NCBI RefSeq assembly: GCF_900107745.1
Contig: NZ_FNRO01000004.1
Span: 186,001 to 250,000 of the forward strand
Direction: 5' to 3'
DNA from: Variovorax sp. YR216
GTDB taxonomy: Bacteria; Pseudomonadota; Gammaproteobacteria; Burkholderiales; Burkholderiaceae_C
DNA: 64,000 nucleotides
Under the pieces are notes generated by a model that saw nothing but the letters and a program-made list of their open reading frames with translations, did not search any database and was not told the origin of the DNA. Shown here one piece after another: positions 44,530 to 53,681 of the stretch. Made by a program: the position numbers and the translations under genes. Every line of letters starts with the position of its first letter. Position 1 is the first letter of the stretch.

Positions 44530-45213
44530 CTAGCGGATCACCGCGGTCGCGATGCCCGCGAGGCCCGCAGCGATGAGCCCGAGCGCCCACACGAGGTCGA
44601 GGTCGAGCCACGCGCCGCGCAGCGCGCGCAGGCCAAGGTAGCGATAGACGATCCACGCGGCGCCCAGCCCCGCGCCGATCATGGCGGCCGTGTGCACCAG
44701 CGAGACGGTGACGGCAATCCCGACGCTGGAGCGCATCAGTTCCATCACCGCCGCGTGATCCCGGACCCCGGGCGATGCCACCGAAGGCGCGGACGGCGAC
44801 GAATCGCACAGGCCCAGGAGGATGGGCAGCAGCATGAGCGCCGCCCCATGCGCAGTCGCCATCAGGAACGACCACAGTGCCAGTTGCGTCGGCCGCACCC
44901 GGTTCAGCCAGCGATGGCGATGCCGCCGTGCCAGCCGCCATACGCCGAACGACAGCACCAGCAGGCCCGCGCCGATACGCAGCTCCTGGTTCCAGCGCAG
45001 CATCCACGCCAGGGCGGCGAAAGGCACGAGCACCAGTGCCATCGCGAGCAGATGGCCCGCCCCGAGCGGCAGCCAGGTCGCGAAGACCGCGGTGTCGCGC
45101 TTTTCGCCGAGACCGTTCGCCACGGCCAGCGGCCAGCCCATCGCCGGATTCAGCCCGTGAAAGACCCCGACCGCCACCACCCCGGCCCAAAGCGAAACGG
45201 TGGCTGCGTCCAC
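44530..45213 (-). CDS. Multi-helix membrane protein paired with SBP56, unknown function
   Basis: 227 residues from GTG 45213, 4 bases after the SBP56 stop, so co-translated. Six or seven helices. The first helix has GVFHGLNPAMGWPLAVAN, and a later helix has MATAHGAALML, a His-containing pair reminiscent of metal transporters of the NiCoT/HupE sort without matching their exact motif. No characterised homologue is recognised. A metal or volatile-substrate transport role next to a metal-binding oxidase is plausible but unproven. Confidence 0.7.
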   Translation of the reverse strand: MDAATVSLWAGVVAVGVFHGLNPAMGWPLAVANGLGEKRDTAVFATWLPLGAGHLLAMALVLVPFAALAWMLRWNQELRIGAGLLVLSFGVWRLARRHRHRWLNRVRPTQLALWSFLMATAHGAALMLLPILLGLCDSSPSAPSVASPGVRDHAAVMELMRSSVGIAVTVSLVHTAAMIGAGLGAAWIVYRYLGLRALRGAWLDLDLVWALGLIAAGLAGIATAVIR

Positions 45214-45217
45214 GTCG

Positions 45218-46621
45218 TCAGGCCGATGGATAGCAGAACGAATCGGTCGAGCAGTCGCCGCCCTCCAGCCGAACCTGGTGCGATCCGTAGTCGGCGCCGA
45301 AGTCCACGAGGAACTTGCTGTCCAGCGCGATCCCGCCATCCGCGCCCACATTGCACATCGCCATCCGCCCGGGAATGCCATCCGGATAGAACTGCGCATC
45401 CCAGCGGCTGTAGAGCGAGTTGGTGAAGTACACGCGCTTGCCGTCGCGGCTGATCTCGGTCATCTGCGGACCGCCGCCGAAGCTCGTTCCGTTGGGGTGC
45501 GGCGCGTGCTTCGCGATGCCGCCGATGCGCACGCTGCCGGCGAGCTTCGGGTTCATCGGATCCGTCACGTCGTACTGGCGCAACTCGCCCGTGCCCCAGC
45601 AGGCCACGTACAGGAAGCGGTCGTCCATCGAGAGATCGATATCGCTGATCAGCGGCGGCACCGCGCCGAAGCCCTTCAACAGCGGCGGAAGCACCGATGC
45701 ATCCGCGGGCTCGGGCGGAATCACCACCGTCTTCTTTGCATGGAACTGGCCGCCTTCGCGCCACCAGGTCCAGATCGAGCCTTCGAGGTTGGTGGTGTCC
45801 ACCACCACGCCGACGAAGCCGTACTCGCGGGTCGGATCGTGCGCGGGGCGCACTTCAAGCGCCATCTGGTGATTCGCGCCCAGGTCGATGGTCTGCACAT
45901 GCCGGCGCGCGCGCAGGTCCCAGAAGTGCAGCTGGTGCCCGTAGCGATTGGCCAGCAGGTCCTCGGCCACGATGCCGTTCTCGAACTGCGGCGGCAGCCC
46001 CCATTCGCTCGACACCATGTAGTCGCGCGGCAGGTTCCACCAGAAGTCGTAGTGCAGCTTCTGCGGCCCGCGTTCGATCTCCCATTGGCCGAGGACTTCG
46101 AAGCTCTCGCAGTCCATGAGGAACACACCCGGCGGCCCCTGCGTGCCGTCGCCCGCGCCGCCGAGCGTGCTGATATAGAGGCCCTCGGGGCCGCAGTGCA
46201 CCGTGTGCGGGCGCGAATACCCCGTCTTTCGAATCACTTCCTCGGGCTCGATCACGCGGCTGATCGTCGGCTTCTTCGGGTCCGGCTGCGTGTCGACCAC
46301 ATAAATGCGAGACGAGCGGATGCCCGGAATGATCAGGTAGCGCCGCTTGAGGAATGCATGCCCCGACATCGGCGACAGCGCGGAGCTGCAGGCATTCCAG
46401 CCGAAATGATGGAACTCGTCGCCCTTGTTCGGCATGTCGAGCCGGTACAGCACGCTGCCGTAGCTGGCAGAAGCTGGATCGACATCCACCACCGCGATCG
46501 CATCGGGCCGCGAGGCATCCGGCGAAAGGAGTGCCGTGTAGGCGATGTGCTCGGGCTCGGCCTCCATGGCGAGCTTCGGCGAGGGGTGGAAGGTGGGATC
46601 GGTACGCAGAGATTCGAGCAT
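45218..46621 (-). CDS. Selenium-binding protein SBP56 / methanethiol oxidase family
   Basis: 467 residues, normal for SBP56. ATG 46621 is chosen for AGGAG upstream. Beta-propeller family motifs: EFHHFGWNACSS, SRPHTVHCGPEGLYIS, HYDFWWNLPRDYMVSSEWG and SDIDLSMDDRFLYVACWGTGELRQYDV, with histidines that bind copper or other metal in methanethiol oxidases. These enzymes turn methanethiol into formaldehyde, sulfide and peroxide; human SBP56 does likewise. The gene is divergent from the urate/xanthine permease across a GTATAC site, which is unexpected. Confidence 0.87.
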   Translation of the reverse strand: MLESLRTDPTFHPSPKLAMEAEPEHIAYTALLSPDASRPDAIAVVDVDPASASYGSVLYRLDMPNKGDEFHHFGWNACSSALSPMSGHAFLKRRYLIIPGIRSSRIYVVDTQPDPKKPTISRVIEPEEVIRKTGYSRPHTVHCGPEGLYISTLGGAGDGTQGPPGVFLMDCESFEVLGQWEIERGPQKLHYDFWWNLPRDYMVSSEWGLPPQFENGIVAEDLLANRYGHQLHFWDLRARRHVQTIDLGANHQMALEVRPAHDPTREYGFVGVVVDTTNLEGSIWTWWREGGQFHAKKTVVIPPEPADASVLPPLLKGFGAVPPLISDIDLSMDDRFLYVACWGTGELRQYDVTDPMNPKLAGSVRIGGIAKHAPHPNGTSFGGGPQMTEISRDGKRVYFTNSLYSRWDAQFYPDGIPGRMAMCNVGADGGIALDSKFLVDFGADYGSHQVRLEGGDCSTDSFCYPSA

Positions 46622-46774
46622 AGCGGACTCCTGCAAACACACGGCCACATGCCGGGGATGCGGCGGCAAGTCGGGCCAGTATGCGCCTCGCCGGTCGGCC
46701 CCATGAAGTCCCCACCCATATCGTTGAAAAGCGGCGTGGGGACCCGGGTTTTCCGCCATACAGCGCGCCGGCTC

Positions 46775-46788
46775 AACTGTATACAGTT
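46775..46788. promoter_or_regulatory. GTATAC operator between SBP56 and the NCS2 permease
   Basis: Perfect 14-base palindrome AACTGTATACAGTT, in the 253 bp separating two divergent genes (154 bp to the SBP56 ATG and 87 bp to the NCS2 ATG). Shares GTATAC and the flanking CTG/CAG with the right half of the 31174 site. Confidence 0.68.
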
Positions 46789-46874
46789 TGGCGTACAGAC
46801 TCGTGAACGCTCTCGGCGGGCACGAGTCCTGCAAGCCTTTCCCTCACTCTTCCGCCGCCCCAGGAGAACCCGAA

Positions 46875-48356
46875 ATGACGGCTGCCGCCTCCGTTCACCC
46901 TGTCGACCAGCGACTGCCGCTGGGCAAAGTCACCGCCCTCGGACTGCAGCACGTGCTGGTGATGTATGCCGGCGCAGTGGCCGTGCCGCTCATCGTCGGC
47001 CGCGCGCTCAAGCTCAGCCCGCAGGAGGTCGCACTTCTCATTTCCGCCGACCTCTTCTGCTGCGGGATCGCCACGCTGATCCAGTCGCTCGGCGCGACGC
47101 AGTGGTTCGGCATCAAGCTGCCGGTGATGATGGGCGTGACCTTCGCCTCCGTCGCGCCGATGGTGGCGATCGCCAACGCCAATCCCGGCCAGTCGGGCGC
47201 GCAACTGCTGTTCGGTTCGATCATCGGCGCGGGGGTCATCTCGATCATCATCGCGCCGATGGTCTCGCGCATGCTGCGCTTCTTCCCGCCGGTGGTGACC
47301 GGAACCATCATCGCGGTGATCGGCATCAGCCTGATGCGCGTGGGCATCAACTGGATCTTCGGCAACCCGGTCGGCCCGACCGCGCCGGCGATCGTCGACC
47401 CGGTCTACGCCAAGTGGCTCGCCGACGTGACTTCGCCCGGCTCCGCGGTGCCGCCGATGCCCAAGGGCCTGTCGATCGTGCCCTCGGTGCCCAACCCCAA
47501 GTACGCCGACCTCGGCGGCCTCGCCATCGCGGCGCTGGTGCTGGTGTCGATCCTTCTCATCGTGAAGTACGCCAAGGGCTTCGTCGCCAATATCTCGGTG
47601 CTGCTCGGCATCGTCATCGGCGCCGTCGTCGCCACGCTCTTCGGCTTCATGACCTTCGAGAAGGTCGGCAACGCGGCCTGGGTGGACGTCGTGCTGCCCT
47701 TCCACTTCGGCATGCCGAAGTTCGACCCGATCCTGATCCTGACGATGTCGCTGATCATGATCGTGGTGATGATCGAATCGACCGGCATGTTCCTCGCGCT
47801 CGGCGAGATGACCGACCGAAAGATCTCGCAGGAAGACCTTGCACGGGGCCTGCGCACCGACGGCCTCGGCACGCTGATCGGCGGCGTGTTCAACACCTTC
47901 CCCTACACCAGCTTCTCGCAGAACGTGGGCCTCGTGGCGGTCACCGGCATCAAGAGCCGCTTCGTGTGCGTGGCCGGTGGCGTGATCCTGATCGTGCTGG
48001 GCCTGCTACCCAAGATGGCGGCGCTCGTCGAGTCGCTGCCGACCGTGGTGCTCGGCGGCGCGGGCCTCGTGATGTTCGGCATGGTCGCCGCGACGGGCAT
48101 CCGGATCCTCTCGGGCGTGGACTTCAAGACCAACCGGCACAACGCGATGATCGTCGCGGTGTCGATCGGCATCGGCATGATTCCGCTCATCGCACCCAAC
48201 TTCAAGCAGTGGATGCCGCATGCGATCCACTCGCTGGTGGAGTCGGGCATCCTGCTCGCATCAGTGGCCGCGGTGGCGCTCAACCTCTTCCTCAACGGTG
48301 CGAAGCACGACGAAGCAGCCATCGTCGCCGCCGCGAAGCAAGCGGAAGCCCACTGA
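46875..48356 (+). CDS. NCS2-family urate/xanthine permease
   Basis: 493 residues from ATG 46875 after AGGAGA at 46862-46867. Fourteen-helix NCS2 transporter; the key helix VIII-X signatures are present: ALGEMTDRKIS, NTFPYTSFSQNVGLVAVTG, and GLVMFGMVAATGIRIL. The QNVG-x4-TGI motif is the substrate-specificity region of urate and xanthine proton symporters. It feeds the purine pathway. Its stop (48356) is immediately next to the aldo/keto reductase stop (48357) with no spacer. Confidence 0.92.
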   Translation: MTAAASVHPVDQRLPLGKVTALGLQHVLVMYAGAVAVPLIVGRALKLSPQEVALLISADLFCCGIATLIQSLGATQWFGIKLPVMMGVTFASVAPMVAIANANPGQSGAQLLFGSIIGAGVISIIIAPMVSRMLRFFPPVVTGTIIAVIGISLMRVGINWIFGNPVGPTAPAIVDPVYAKWLADVTSPGSAVPPMPKGLSIVPSVPNPKYADLGGLAIAALVLVSILLIVKYAKGFVANISVLLGIVIGAVVATLFGFMTFEKVGNAAWVDVVLPFHFGMPKFDPILILTMSLIMIVVMIESTGMFLALGEMTDRKISQEDLARGLRTDGLGTLIGGVFNTFPYTSFSQNVGLVAVTGIKSRFVCVAGGVILIVLGLLPKMAALVESLPTVVLGGAGLVMFGMVAATGIRILSGVDFKTNRHNAMIVAVSIGIGMIPLIAPNFKQWMPHAIHSLVESGILLASVAAVALNLFLNGAKHDEAAIVAAAKQAEAH

Positions 48357-49205
48357 TCAGATCATCGCCAGCGGCTCCTTGCGGCTGGGCGGCGGATGCA
48401 GGCGGTCGATTTCGGCCAGCGTTTCGGCGCTCAGTTCGAGGTCGGCCGCCGCGAGGTTTTCGCGCAGATGGTTTTCGCGCACGGCCTTCGGAATTGCGAC
48501 CACGCCAGTCCGCGAGATGACCCAGGCCAGTGCCAGTTGCGCAGTCGTGACGCCGAGCTTCTGCGCGAGCTTGCCCAGCGCCGGATCGGCAGCCAGCGCG
48601 CCCTGGTCGATCGGGCTGTAGGCCATCAGCGGCATTCCACGTTCGCGTTGCCACGGAAGAAGGCTGAACTCCGCGCCACGTTCGCGGACCGAGAAGTAGA
48701 CCTGGTTGGCCGCGCAGCCGCCGTCCATTGCCTCCAGCTCTTCCATGTCGTCGACATCGAAGTTGCTCACGCCCCAGTGCCGGATGCGACCATCGGCCAC
48801 CAATGCGCGCATCGCGTCGCAGGTCTCGGCCAGCGGATGGTCGCCGCGCCAATGCAGCAGATACAGGTCGACGTGGTCGAGCCCCAGCCGTGAAAGGCTG
48901 CGTGCGCAAGCCGCCGGCGTGCCACGCAAGCTCGCGTTGTGCGGATAGACCTTGCTGACGATGAAGAGCTCTTCGCGCTTCACATCACCGGCGCGCAGCG
49001 CTTCGGCCACCGCCTGCCCGACGACCTGCTCCGCACCACCCTCGCCGTACATCTCGGCGGTGTCGATGAGCCGGTAGCCCATCTCGATCGCGAGACGCAC
49101 CGCTGCCACTTCGGCGGCGCGACGGCCGGACGATTCGCCCATGTGCCAGGTGCCAAGGCCGAGCGCGGGCATCGCTCCGCCACCGGGGATTTGCAGACTT
49201 TGCAA
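48357..49205 (-). CDS. Aldo/keto reductase
   Basis: 282 residues. The catalytic tetrad is complete: Asp and Tyr in LIDTAEMYGEGG, Lys in FIVSKVYP, and His in DLYLLHWRG; the NADPH-binding end has AVRENHLRENL. The start is a TTG at 49205 (MQSLQIPGGG), supported by AGGAG and a 6-base spacer; no ATG is nearby in frame. Likely reduces aldehydes or ketones with NADPH; the substrate is not predictable. Confidence 0.9.
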   Translation of the reverse strand: MQSLQIPGGGAMPALGLGTWHMGESSGRRAAEVAAVRLAIEMGYRLIDTAEMYGEGGAEQVVGQAVAEALRAGDVKREELFIVSKVYPHNASLRGTPAACARSLSRLGLDHVDLYLLHWRGDHPLAETCDAMRALVADGRIRHWGVSNFDVDDMEELEAMDGGCAANQVYFSVRERGAEFSLLPWQRERGMPLMAYSPIDQGALAADPALGKLAQKLGVTTAQLALAWVISRTGVVAIPKAVRENHLRENLAAADLELSAETLAEIDRLHPPPSRKEPLAMI

Positions 49206-49214
49206 TGCAGGCTC

Positions 49215-50843
49215 CTAGTCGTGTCTTGCCGGCGCCTCGAACCAGCGTGACTGAGGCACGATCTTCGCCTCGTCCGGATCGCCGAGGTAGTGCGGCGACA
49301 TGATCTGTACGCCGTGCTCGTTGAAGACATCCTGGACGTTCTGGTGCAGCCGGCCAAGGATGTCGATGCGCGGGAAATCCTGGCTCAGCAGGCCGTGCGC
49401 CACCAGCCGGTACTCGACGTAGAAGTCCGACAGCGCGGTCTGGTAGACCTCAGGCGCCGGCTCGGCGAGCACGTCCGTCGTGCGCCGCGCCGCCTCCTTC
49501 AGCATCTCATGGACCTGCCGCCACGGCGTGTCGTACCCGATGGTGGCGCTGGTGTCGAGCACCACGATGCTCCGGTCCGCGGTGTTGCGCGAGAAGTTGC
49601 GCGTGGGCGTCTCCAGCACCATCGAATTGGGCAGCGTGAGCTCTTCGCCGATGCCGGTCCGAAGGCGGGTGCGGTACATCCCGAGCTCGACGACCACGCC
49701 TTCGTGCTCGCCGATGCGCACGTACTCGCCGACGCGAAAGGTGCGCGTGTAGGTCAGGATGGTGCCGCTCAGCATCTGCCCGACCACGCTCGCGCCGCCG
49801 ATGGACACCATCAGGCCGACGAGCACCGACAAGCCCTTGAACGCATCGGTGCTCGCGCCCGGCAGGTACGGATACGCCATCACCAGCGCGAGCAGCCAGA
49901 CCACGATCGTCAGCAGCCTGCGCGTCGGCCGCGCAGTCTCCGGGTCGACCCATCCGAAGTCGACGCGCCCGCTCGCCACGCGGTCGAAGAAGCGATGCAG
50001 CAGGCCGACGACGAAGCGCGCGAGCACGAAGATGACCGCCGCGATCAGCAGCTCCGGTATCGCTCCGGCGATCCCGCCGACAAGCTTCGCGGCCGTGTCG
50101 ACGAGAAAGCCGTTGAGCCGCTCGCCCCATGGCCGCGTGTACGGGAAGAGCTCCAGCACCCGACCGGTCCACTCGTAGGTCAACAGCAACGCAAGCGCCC
50201 AGAACAGGAACGCGGTCAGGCGGCGAACGAGATCGAGTGCCCAGTCGCTCTCGATGAGCTGCACGCCGTGCAGGTGCAGTTGCTCGGTCTTCGCCTTCGC
50301 GATGCGGCCCAATCGATAGCCGATCCGCCGCCGCGCCAGGGCGAGCAGCCACAGCAGCGCCAGATAGCCGAGCGTGAGCGCGACGGCGATCGCACCGGAC
50401 TTCAGGAGGCTGCGGGTGTCGCGCAGTTCCCGCGTCTCGTTGATGGCGCCGCGCAGCGCGTCGGCGGCCCGCGATGCCGTGGTCTCCAGCGTGTCGTTGT
50501 GCAGCGTGTTGACGTCCCCGGACGTCACGCCGAAAGCCAGCGCGTCGTCGATCTTCACCAGGATGCCCTGTGGGATCGCCTGCATGCTGACGTCCGCCGG
50601 CCCCTGGCGGGCGAGCAGTTCCTCGATGCGTTCACGAGCCTCCCGCGCCCGGTCCGCGGGCTCGAAGCCCAGGAAGGGCACGCGGAAAGTCACGATGGTC
50701 CGGTTCATTACCACCAGCGGCGCGGGGTTGGAGTGCGGCGCTTCCGGCTGCGCCTGCGCATGAAGCGGCGCGACCCAAAGGCACAGAAGCGCGACGCACG
50801 CGCTCTCCCCAAGCCACGACAAGAAGCGGCGGGACAAGAACAT
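49215..50843 (-). CDS. MscS-type mechanosensitive ion channel with N-terminal extension
   Basis: 542 residues: signal-like start (MFLSRRFLSWLGESACVALLCLW), a periplasmic or loop domain of about 120 residues, then about five to six helices, and the MscS pore and beta domain (GASVVGQMLSGTILTYTRTFRVGEYVRI, then LPNSMVLETPTRNFSR). It releases solutes under osmotic stress. Larger than E. coli MscS (286), closer to the YnaI/YbiO class. GGAG lies 9 bases before the ATG at 50843. Confidence 0.87.
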   Translation of the reverse strand: MFLSRRFLSWLGESACVALLCLWVAPLHAQAQPEAPHSNPAPLVVMNRTIVTFRVPFLGFEPADRAREARERIEELLARQGPADVSMQAIPQGILVKIDDALAFGVTSGDVNTLHNDTLETTASRAADALRGAINETRELRDTRSLLKSGAIAVALTLGYLALLWLLALARRRIGYRLGRIAKAKTEQLHLHGVQLIESDWALDLVRRLTAFLFWALALLLTYEWTGRVLELFPYTRPWGERLNGFLVDTAAKLVGGIAGAIPELLIAAVIFVLARFVVGLLHRFFDRVASGRVDFGWVDPETARPTRRLLTIVVWLLALVMAYPYLPGASTDAFKGLSVLVGLMVSIGGASVVGQMLSGTILTYTRTFRVGEYVRIGEHEGVVVELGMYRTRLRTGIGEELTLPNSMVLETPTRNFSRNTADRSIVVLDTSATIGYDTPWRQVHEMLKEAARRTTDVLAEPAPEVYQTALSDFYVEYRLVAHGLLSQDFPRIDILGRLHQNVQDVFNEHGVQIMSPHYLGDPDEAKIVPQSRWFEAPARHD

Positions 50844-50953
50844 GGCAGGACGCTCCTCCACGCGAATTCTTCGAGCCCGCATCATGAAGGCAATCGCCCT
50901 CGAAATCCATGTTCCGTCGCTGGCGGGCGATCGGATGTAGAGTGCCCGGCGAC

Positions 50954-51631
50954 ATGCAGAAGCTCTCGATTCAGGTCGGCGACGACATCACCGTCTCAGG
51001 CATCCTCCAGGCCCCGCACGATCCCGTGGCCTGCTACGTTTTCGCGCACGGCGCGGGCGCAGGCATGGAGCACGCCTTCATGACGGCTGTGGCCGACGGG
51101 CTTGCCGAGCGCCGCATCGCCACGCTGCGCTATCAGTTCCCGTACATGGAGCGCGGCAGCAAGCGGCCGGACACGCCACCGGTGGCCCATGCCGCGGTCC
51201 GTGCGGCGGTCGCACTCGCGGCGCGCGAGTTCGGCTCGCTGCGGCTGCTCGCCGGCGGCAAGTCGTTCGGCGCGCGCATGACCTCCCAGGCGCAGGCGAT
51301 CGAGCCGCTGCCGCAGGTCGCGGGCCTGGTGTTCCTCGGCTTTCCTCTGCATCCGGCCGGAACGCCCTCGACCTCGCGCGCGGACCATCTTTCGAAGGTG
51401 CAGATCCCGATGCTCTTCGTGCAAGGCACGCAGGACAAGCTCGCCGATCTCGACAAGCTGCATCCCGTGGTCGCCGGGCTCGGCGCACGCGCCACGCTGA
51501 TGACCATCGAGCACGCCGATCACTCCTTCCACGTGCCCAAGCGCTCCGGGCGCGACGACGAGGCCGTGCTGAAGGACGTGCTCGACGGCGTCGCCCAGTG
51601 GGCTGACGGACTTCGCACCGGATCGCGCTAG
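50954..51631 (+). CDS. Alpha/beta hydrolase of the KANL3/Tex30 type
   Basis: 225 residues. The nucleophile elbow appears as GGKSFGAR (serine near residue 105, G-x-S-x-G), with the oxyanion region FAHGAGAGMEH early and the acid/histidine in VQGTQDKLAD and IEHADHSFH. Such bacterial proteins are annotated as alpha/beta hydrolases of unknown substrate. ATG 50954. Its stop overlaps the MFS gene's stop by four bases on the opposite strand (51628-51631), a tightly packed convergent pair. Confidence 0.85.
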   Translation: MQKLSIQVGDDITVSGILQAPHDPVACYVFAHGAGAGMEHAFMTAVADGLAERRIATLRYQFPYMERGSKRPDTPPVAHAAVRAAVALAAREFGSLRLLAGGKSFGARMTSQAQAIEPLPQVAGLVFLGFPLHPAGTPSTSRADHLSKVQIPMLFVQGTQDKLADLDKLHPVVAGLGARATLMTIEHADHSFHVPKRSGRDDEAVLKDVLDGVAQWADGLRTGSR

Positions 51632-53280
51632 GAAGCCTGCACGGCAGCCGCCTCGCCGGCTTTCTGGTCCAGCGCAAGGAAGTGATGCGCCACAGGCCGC
51701 TCGGGCCCGATGTGGAAGCGCAGCACCTCGGCCTGCAGGTCGGCATCGGCCTTGGAGACGCGCCGGTGCTGGCGCATGTGCTCGGCCCATGACTCGACCA
51801 GGAACCACTCGATGACGCGCTCCGGCTCGCCGGTGTGCCCGGCGACGCCCCAGGCATAGGCACCGTCGCGCCGGCGCTCCAGGGAAAGGCGCTGCATCGC
51901 GGCGAGGAAGGCCGGCTGATCGCCCTTGCGCACGCGGTATTCGACCTGCACCATCACCGGCCCGCGGTCATTGGCGACCGGCTCGACCAGCATCGGTTCC
52001 GGCCAGTGGTTGGAGGGTTGCAGGTCGGCCTCGCCCGCTGGCAGCTTCACGCGATGGAAGACCAGCGCCACCACCGCGAGCCCTCCCGCGCCGACCAGCA
52101 GTGCCCCGGGGATACCCACGGGCTGCGCCACCAGGCCCCAACCGAGGCTGCCGGCCGCCATCGCGCCGTTGAACACCGTCAGGTAGATCGCCAGTCCGCG
52201 CCCGCGCACCCAGTTGGGCAGCACCGCCTGCGCCACGCCGTTGAGGGTGGTGAGCGCGATGATCCATCCCACGCCCAGCACCACCATCAGCACCACTGCG
52301 GCCCATCGCGGCGGCGCGATGGCCAGCGCTGCCATCACGCCTGCGGTGAGCAGCGACGCGGTGAGCACCAGGCCATCGGCGTCGAGCCACTGGCGCAGCT
52401 TCGGCAGCAGCACCGCACCAAGGATCGCGCCGCCCCCCACCGCGCCCAGCAGCACGCCATAGAAGCCCGCGCTGCCCCCAAGCATGCCGCGCGCAACCAG
52501 CGGCAGCAGCGCCCACACCGAGCTCGCGAACAGGAAGAACACCGCCGCGCGCAGAAGCACCCGATGCAGTTCCCGGCTGGAACGCGCATAGCGCAGGCCC
52601 GCACGGAAGGCGCCGAAGAACTGCTCGTCGAGGCCCTTCGATTCGGCCGGCGGACGGCGCCACCACAGCAGCGCCCCGATGACGATCACGTAGCTCAGCA
52701 CGTCCACGCCGTAGACCAGCGCCGCACCGAACGCCGCGAGCAGCAGGCCGCCGGTCGCGGGACCGATGGCGCGCGCGATGTTGATGCCCAGCGAATTGAG
52801 CGCCACCGCGTTCTTGAGGTCGCCGCGCGGCACCAGCTCCGGCACGATGGACTGCCAGGTCGGTCCCATCAGCGCCGCGCCGATGCCGCCGACGAAGGTG
52901 AGCCCGATGAGCGCTTCCACCGTCAGCGTGTGCGTGCGCGCCATCACCAGCAGCGCGATGCTGACCGCGCCCAGCAGGATCTGCACGCCGATCAGGAAGC
53001 GCCGCCGGTCGAGGATGTCCGACAGCACGCCGGCGGGAATCGCGAGCAGGAAGATCGGCAAGGTCGCGGCCGTCTGCACCATCGCGACCGCGGCGGGGCT
53101 GGTGGACAGCTCCGTCACCATCCACGCGCTCGCGACGTCGCGCATGAAGCTGCCGATGTTGCCGACGACGGTCGCGGCCCACAGCACCGCGAACACCGGC
53201 AACCGAAGCGGCGCGAAGCTGCCGCCGCCGTTCGAAGGCGCTGCGGGCGCAGCCGCGGCGCGTGACGATTCATCCGCCAT
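51628..53280 (-). CDS. MFS transporter fused to a C-terminal monooxygenase-like (ABM) domain
   Basis: 550 residues. The first about 410 are a twelve-helix MFS of the EntS/MFS_3 type (VVGNIGSFMRDVASAWMVTELS, GVLSDILDRRRFLIG). The last about 110 form a soluble dimeric alpha/beta barrel of the antibiotic-biosynthesis-monooxygenase kind (VQVEYRVRKGDQPAFLAAMQ and GVAGHTGEPERVIEWFLVESW). Such fusions are a recognisable family but the small-molecule substrate is unknown. It overlaps the DoxX gene start region by 11 bp and is last in the cluster. Confidence 0.85.
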   Translation of the reverse strand: MADESSRAAAAPAAPSNGGGSFAPLRLPVFAVLWAATVVGNIGSFMRDVASAWMVTELSTSPAAVAMVQTAATLPIFLLAIPAGVLSDILDRRRFLIGVQILLGAVSIALLVMARTHTLTVEALIGLTFVGGIGAALMGPTWQSIVPELVPRGDLKNAVALNSLGINIARAIGPATGGLLLAAFGAALVYGVDVLSYVIVIGALLWWRRPPAESKGLDEQFFGAFRAGLRYARSSRELHRVLLRAAVFFLFASSVWALLPLVARGMLGGSAGFYGVLLGAVGGGAILGAVLLPKLRQWLDADGLVLTASLLTAGVMAALAIAPPRWAAVVLMVVLGVGWIIALTTLNGVAQAVLPNWVRGRGLAIYLTVFNGAMAAGSLGWGLVAQPVGIPGALLVGAGGLAVVALVFHRVKLPAGEADLQPSNHWPEPMLVEPVANDRGPVMVQVEYRVRKGDQPAFLAAMQRLSLERRRDGAYAWGVAGHTGEPERVIEWFLVESWAEHMRQHRRVSKADADLQAEVLRFHIGPERPVAHHFLALDQKAGEAAAVQAS

Positions 53281-53671
53281 GAAAACCTCCCAGGTCGATC
53301 CAGGCGATCAGCAGCAGCCCGCCGACCAGTCCCCAGTGTTCGAAAAACGCATTGGCCTTGTGCTGCCGCTGCGAATGCGGCCCGCGCCAGAAGCGGTCGG
53401 CCAGAAAACCGGCGAGCACCGTGAAGCCCGCCAGCGCCAGCGCACCGAGCCAGCGATACCAGCCCGTCAGCACCAGCGCCGACGCGCCAAGCTGCAACAC
53501 GATGGTCGCGGCGGCGATCGGCGCGGCGGGCGCGAGGCCGAGTTGCCTCACCTCGGCCACGGCGCCGGCGAAATCGCGCACCTTGTCGAAGCCGCCCTGC
53601 AGGTAGGCCGCGCACAGGCACAGCAGCGCCAGCCAATGCAGCCACGGCGATGTGAAAGCGGCATGCAGCAT
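53270..53671 (-). CDS. DoxX-family membrane protein
   Basis: 133 residues from ATG 53671, with GGAGG strongly placed before it. Four helices with DoxX pattern: LHWLALLCLCAAYLQGGFDKV, the conserved FDK turn, then AAATIVLQLGASALVLTGW and a C-terminal WGLVGGLLLIAWIDLGG. DoxX proteins are small redox-linked membrane proteins. Overlaps the MFS gene by 11 bp and follows the amidohydrolase by 10 bp, one operon. Confidence 0.86.
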   Translation of the reverse strand: MLHAAFTSPWLHWLALLCLCAAYLQGGFDKVRDFAGAVAEVRQLGLAPAAPIAAATIVLQLGASALVLTGWYRWLGALALAGFTVLAGFLADRFWRGPHSQRQHKANAFFEHWGLVGGLLLIAWIDLGGFHGG

Positions 53672-53681
53672 CTGCGCCTCC

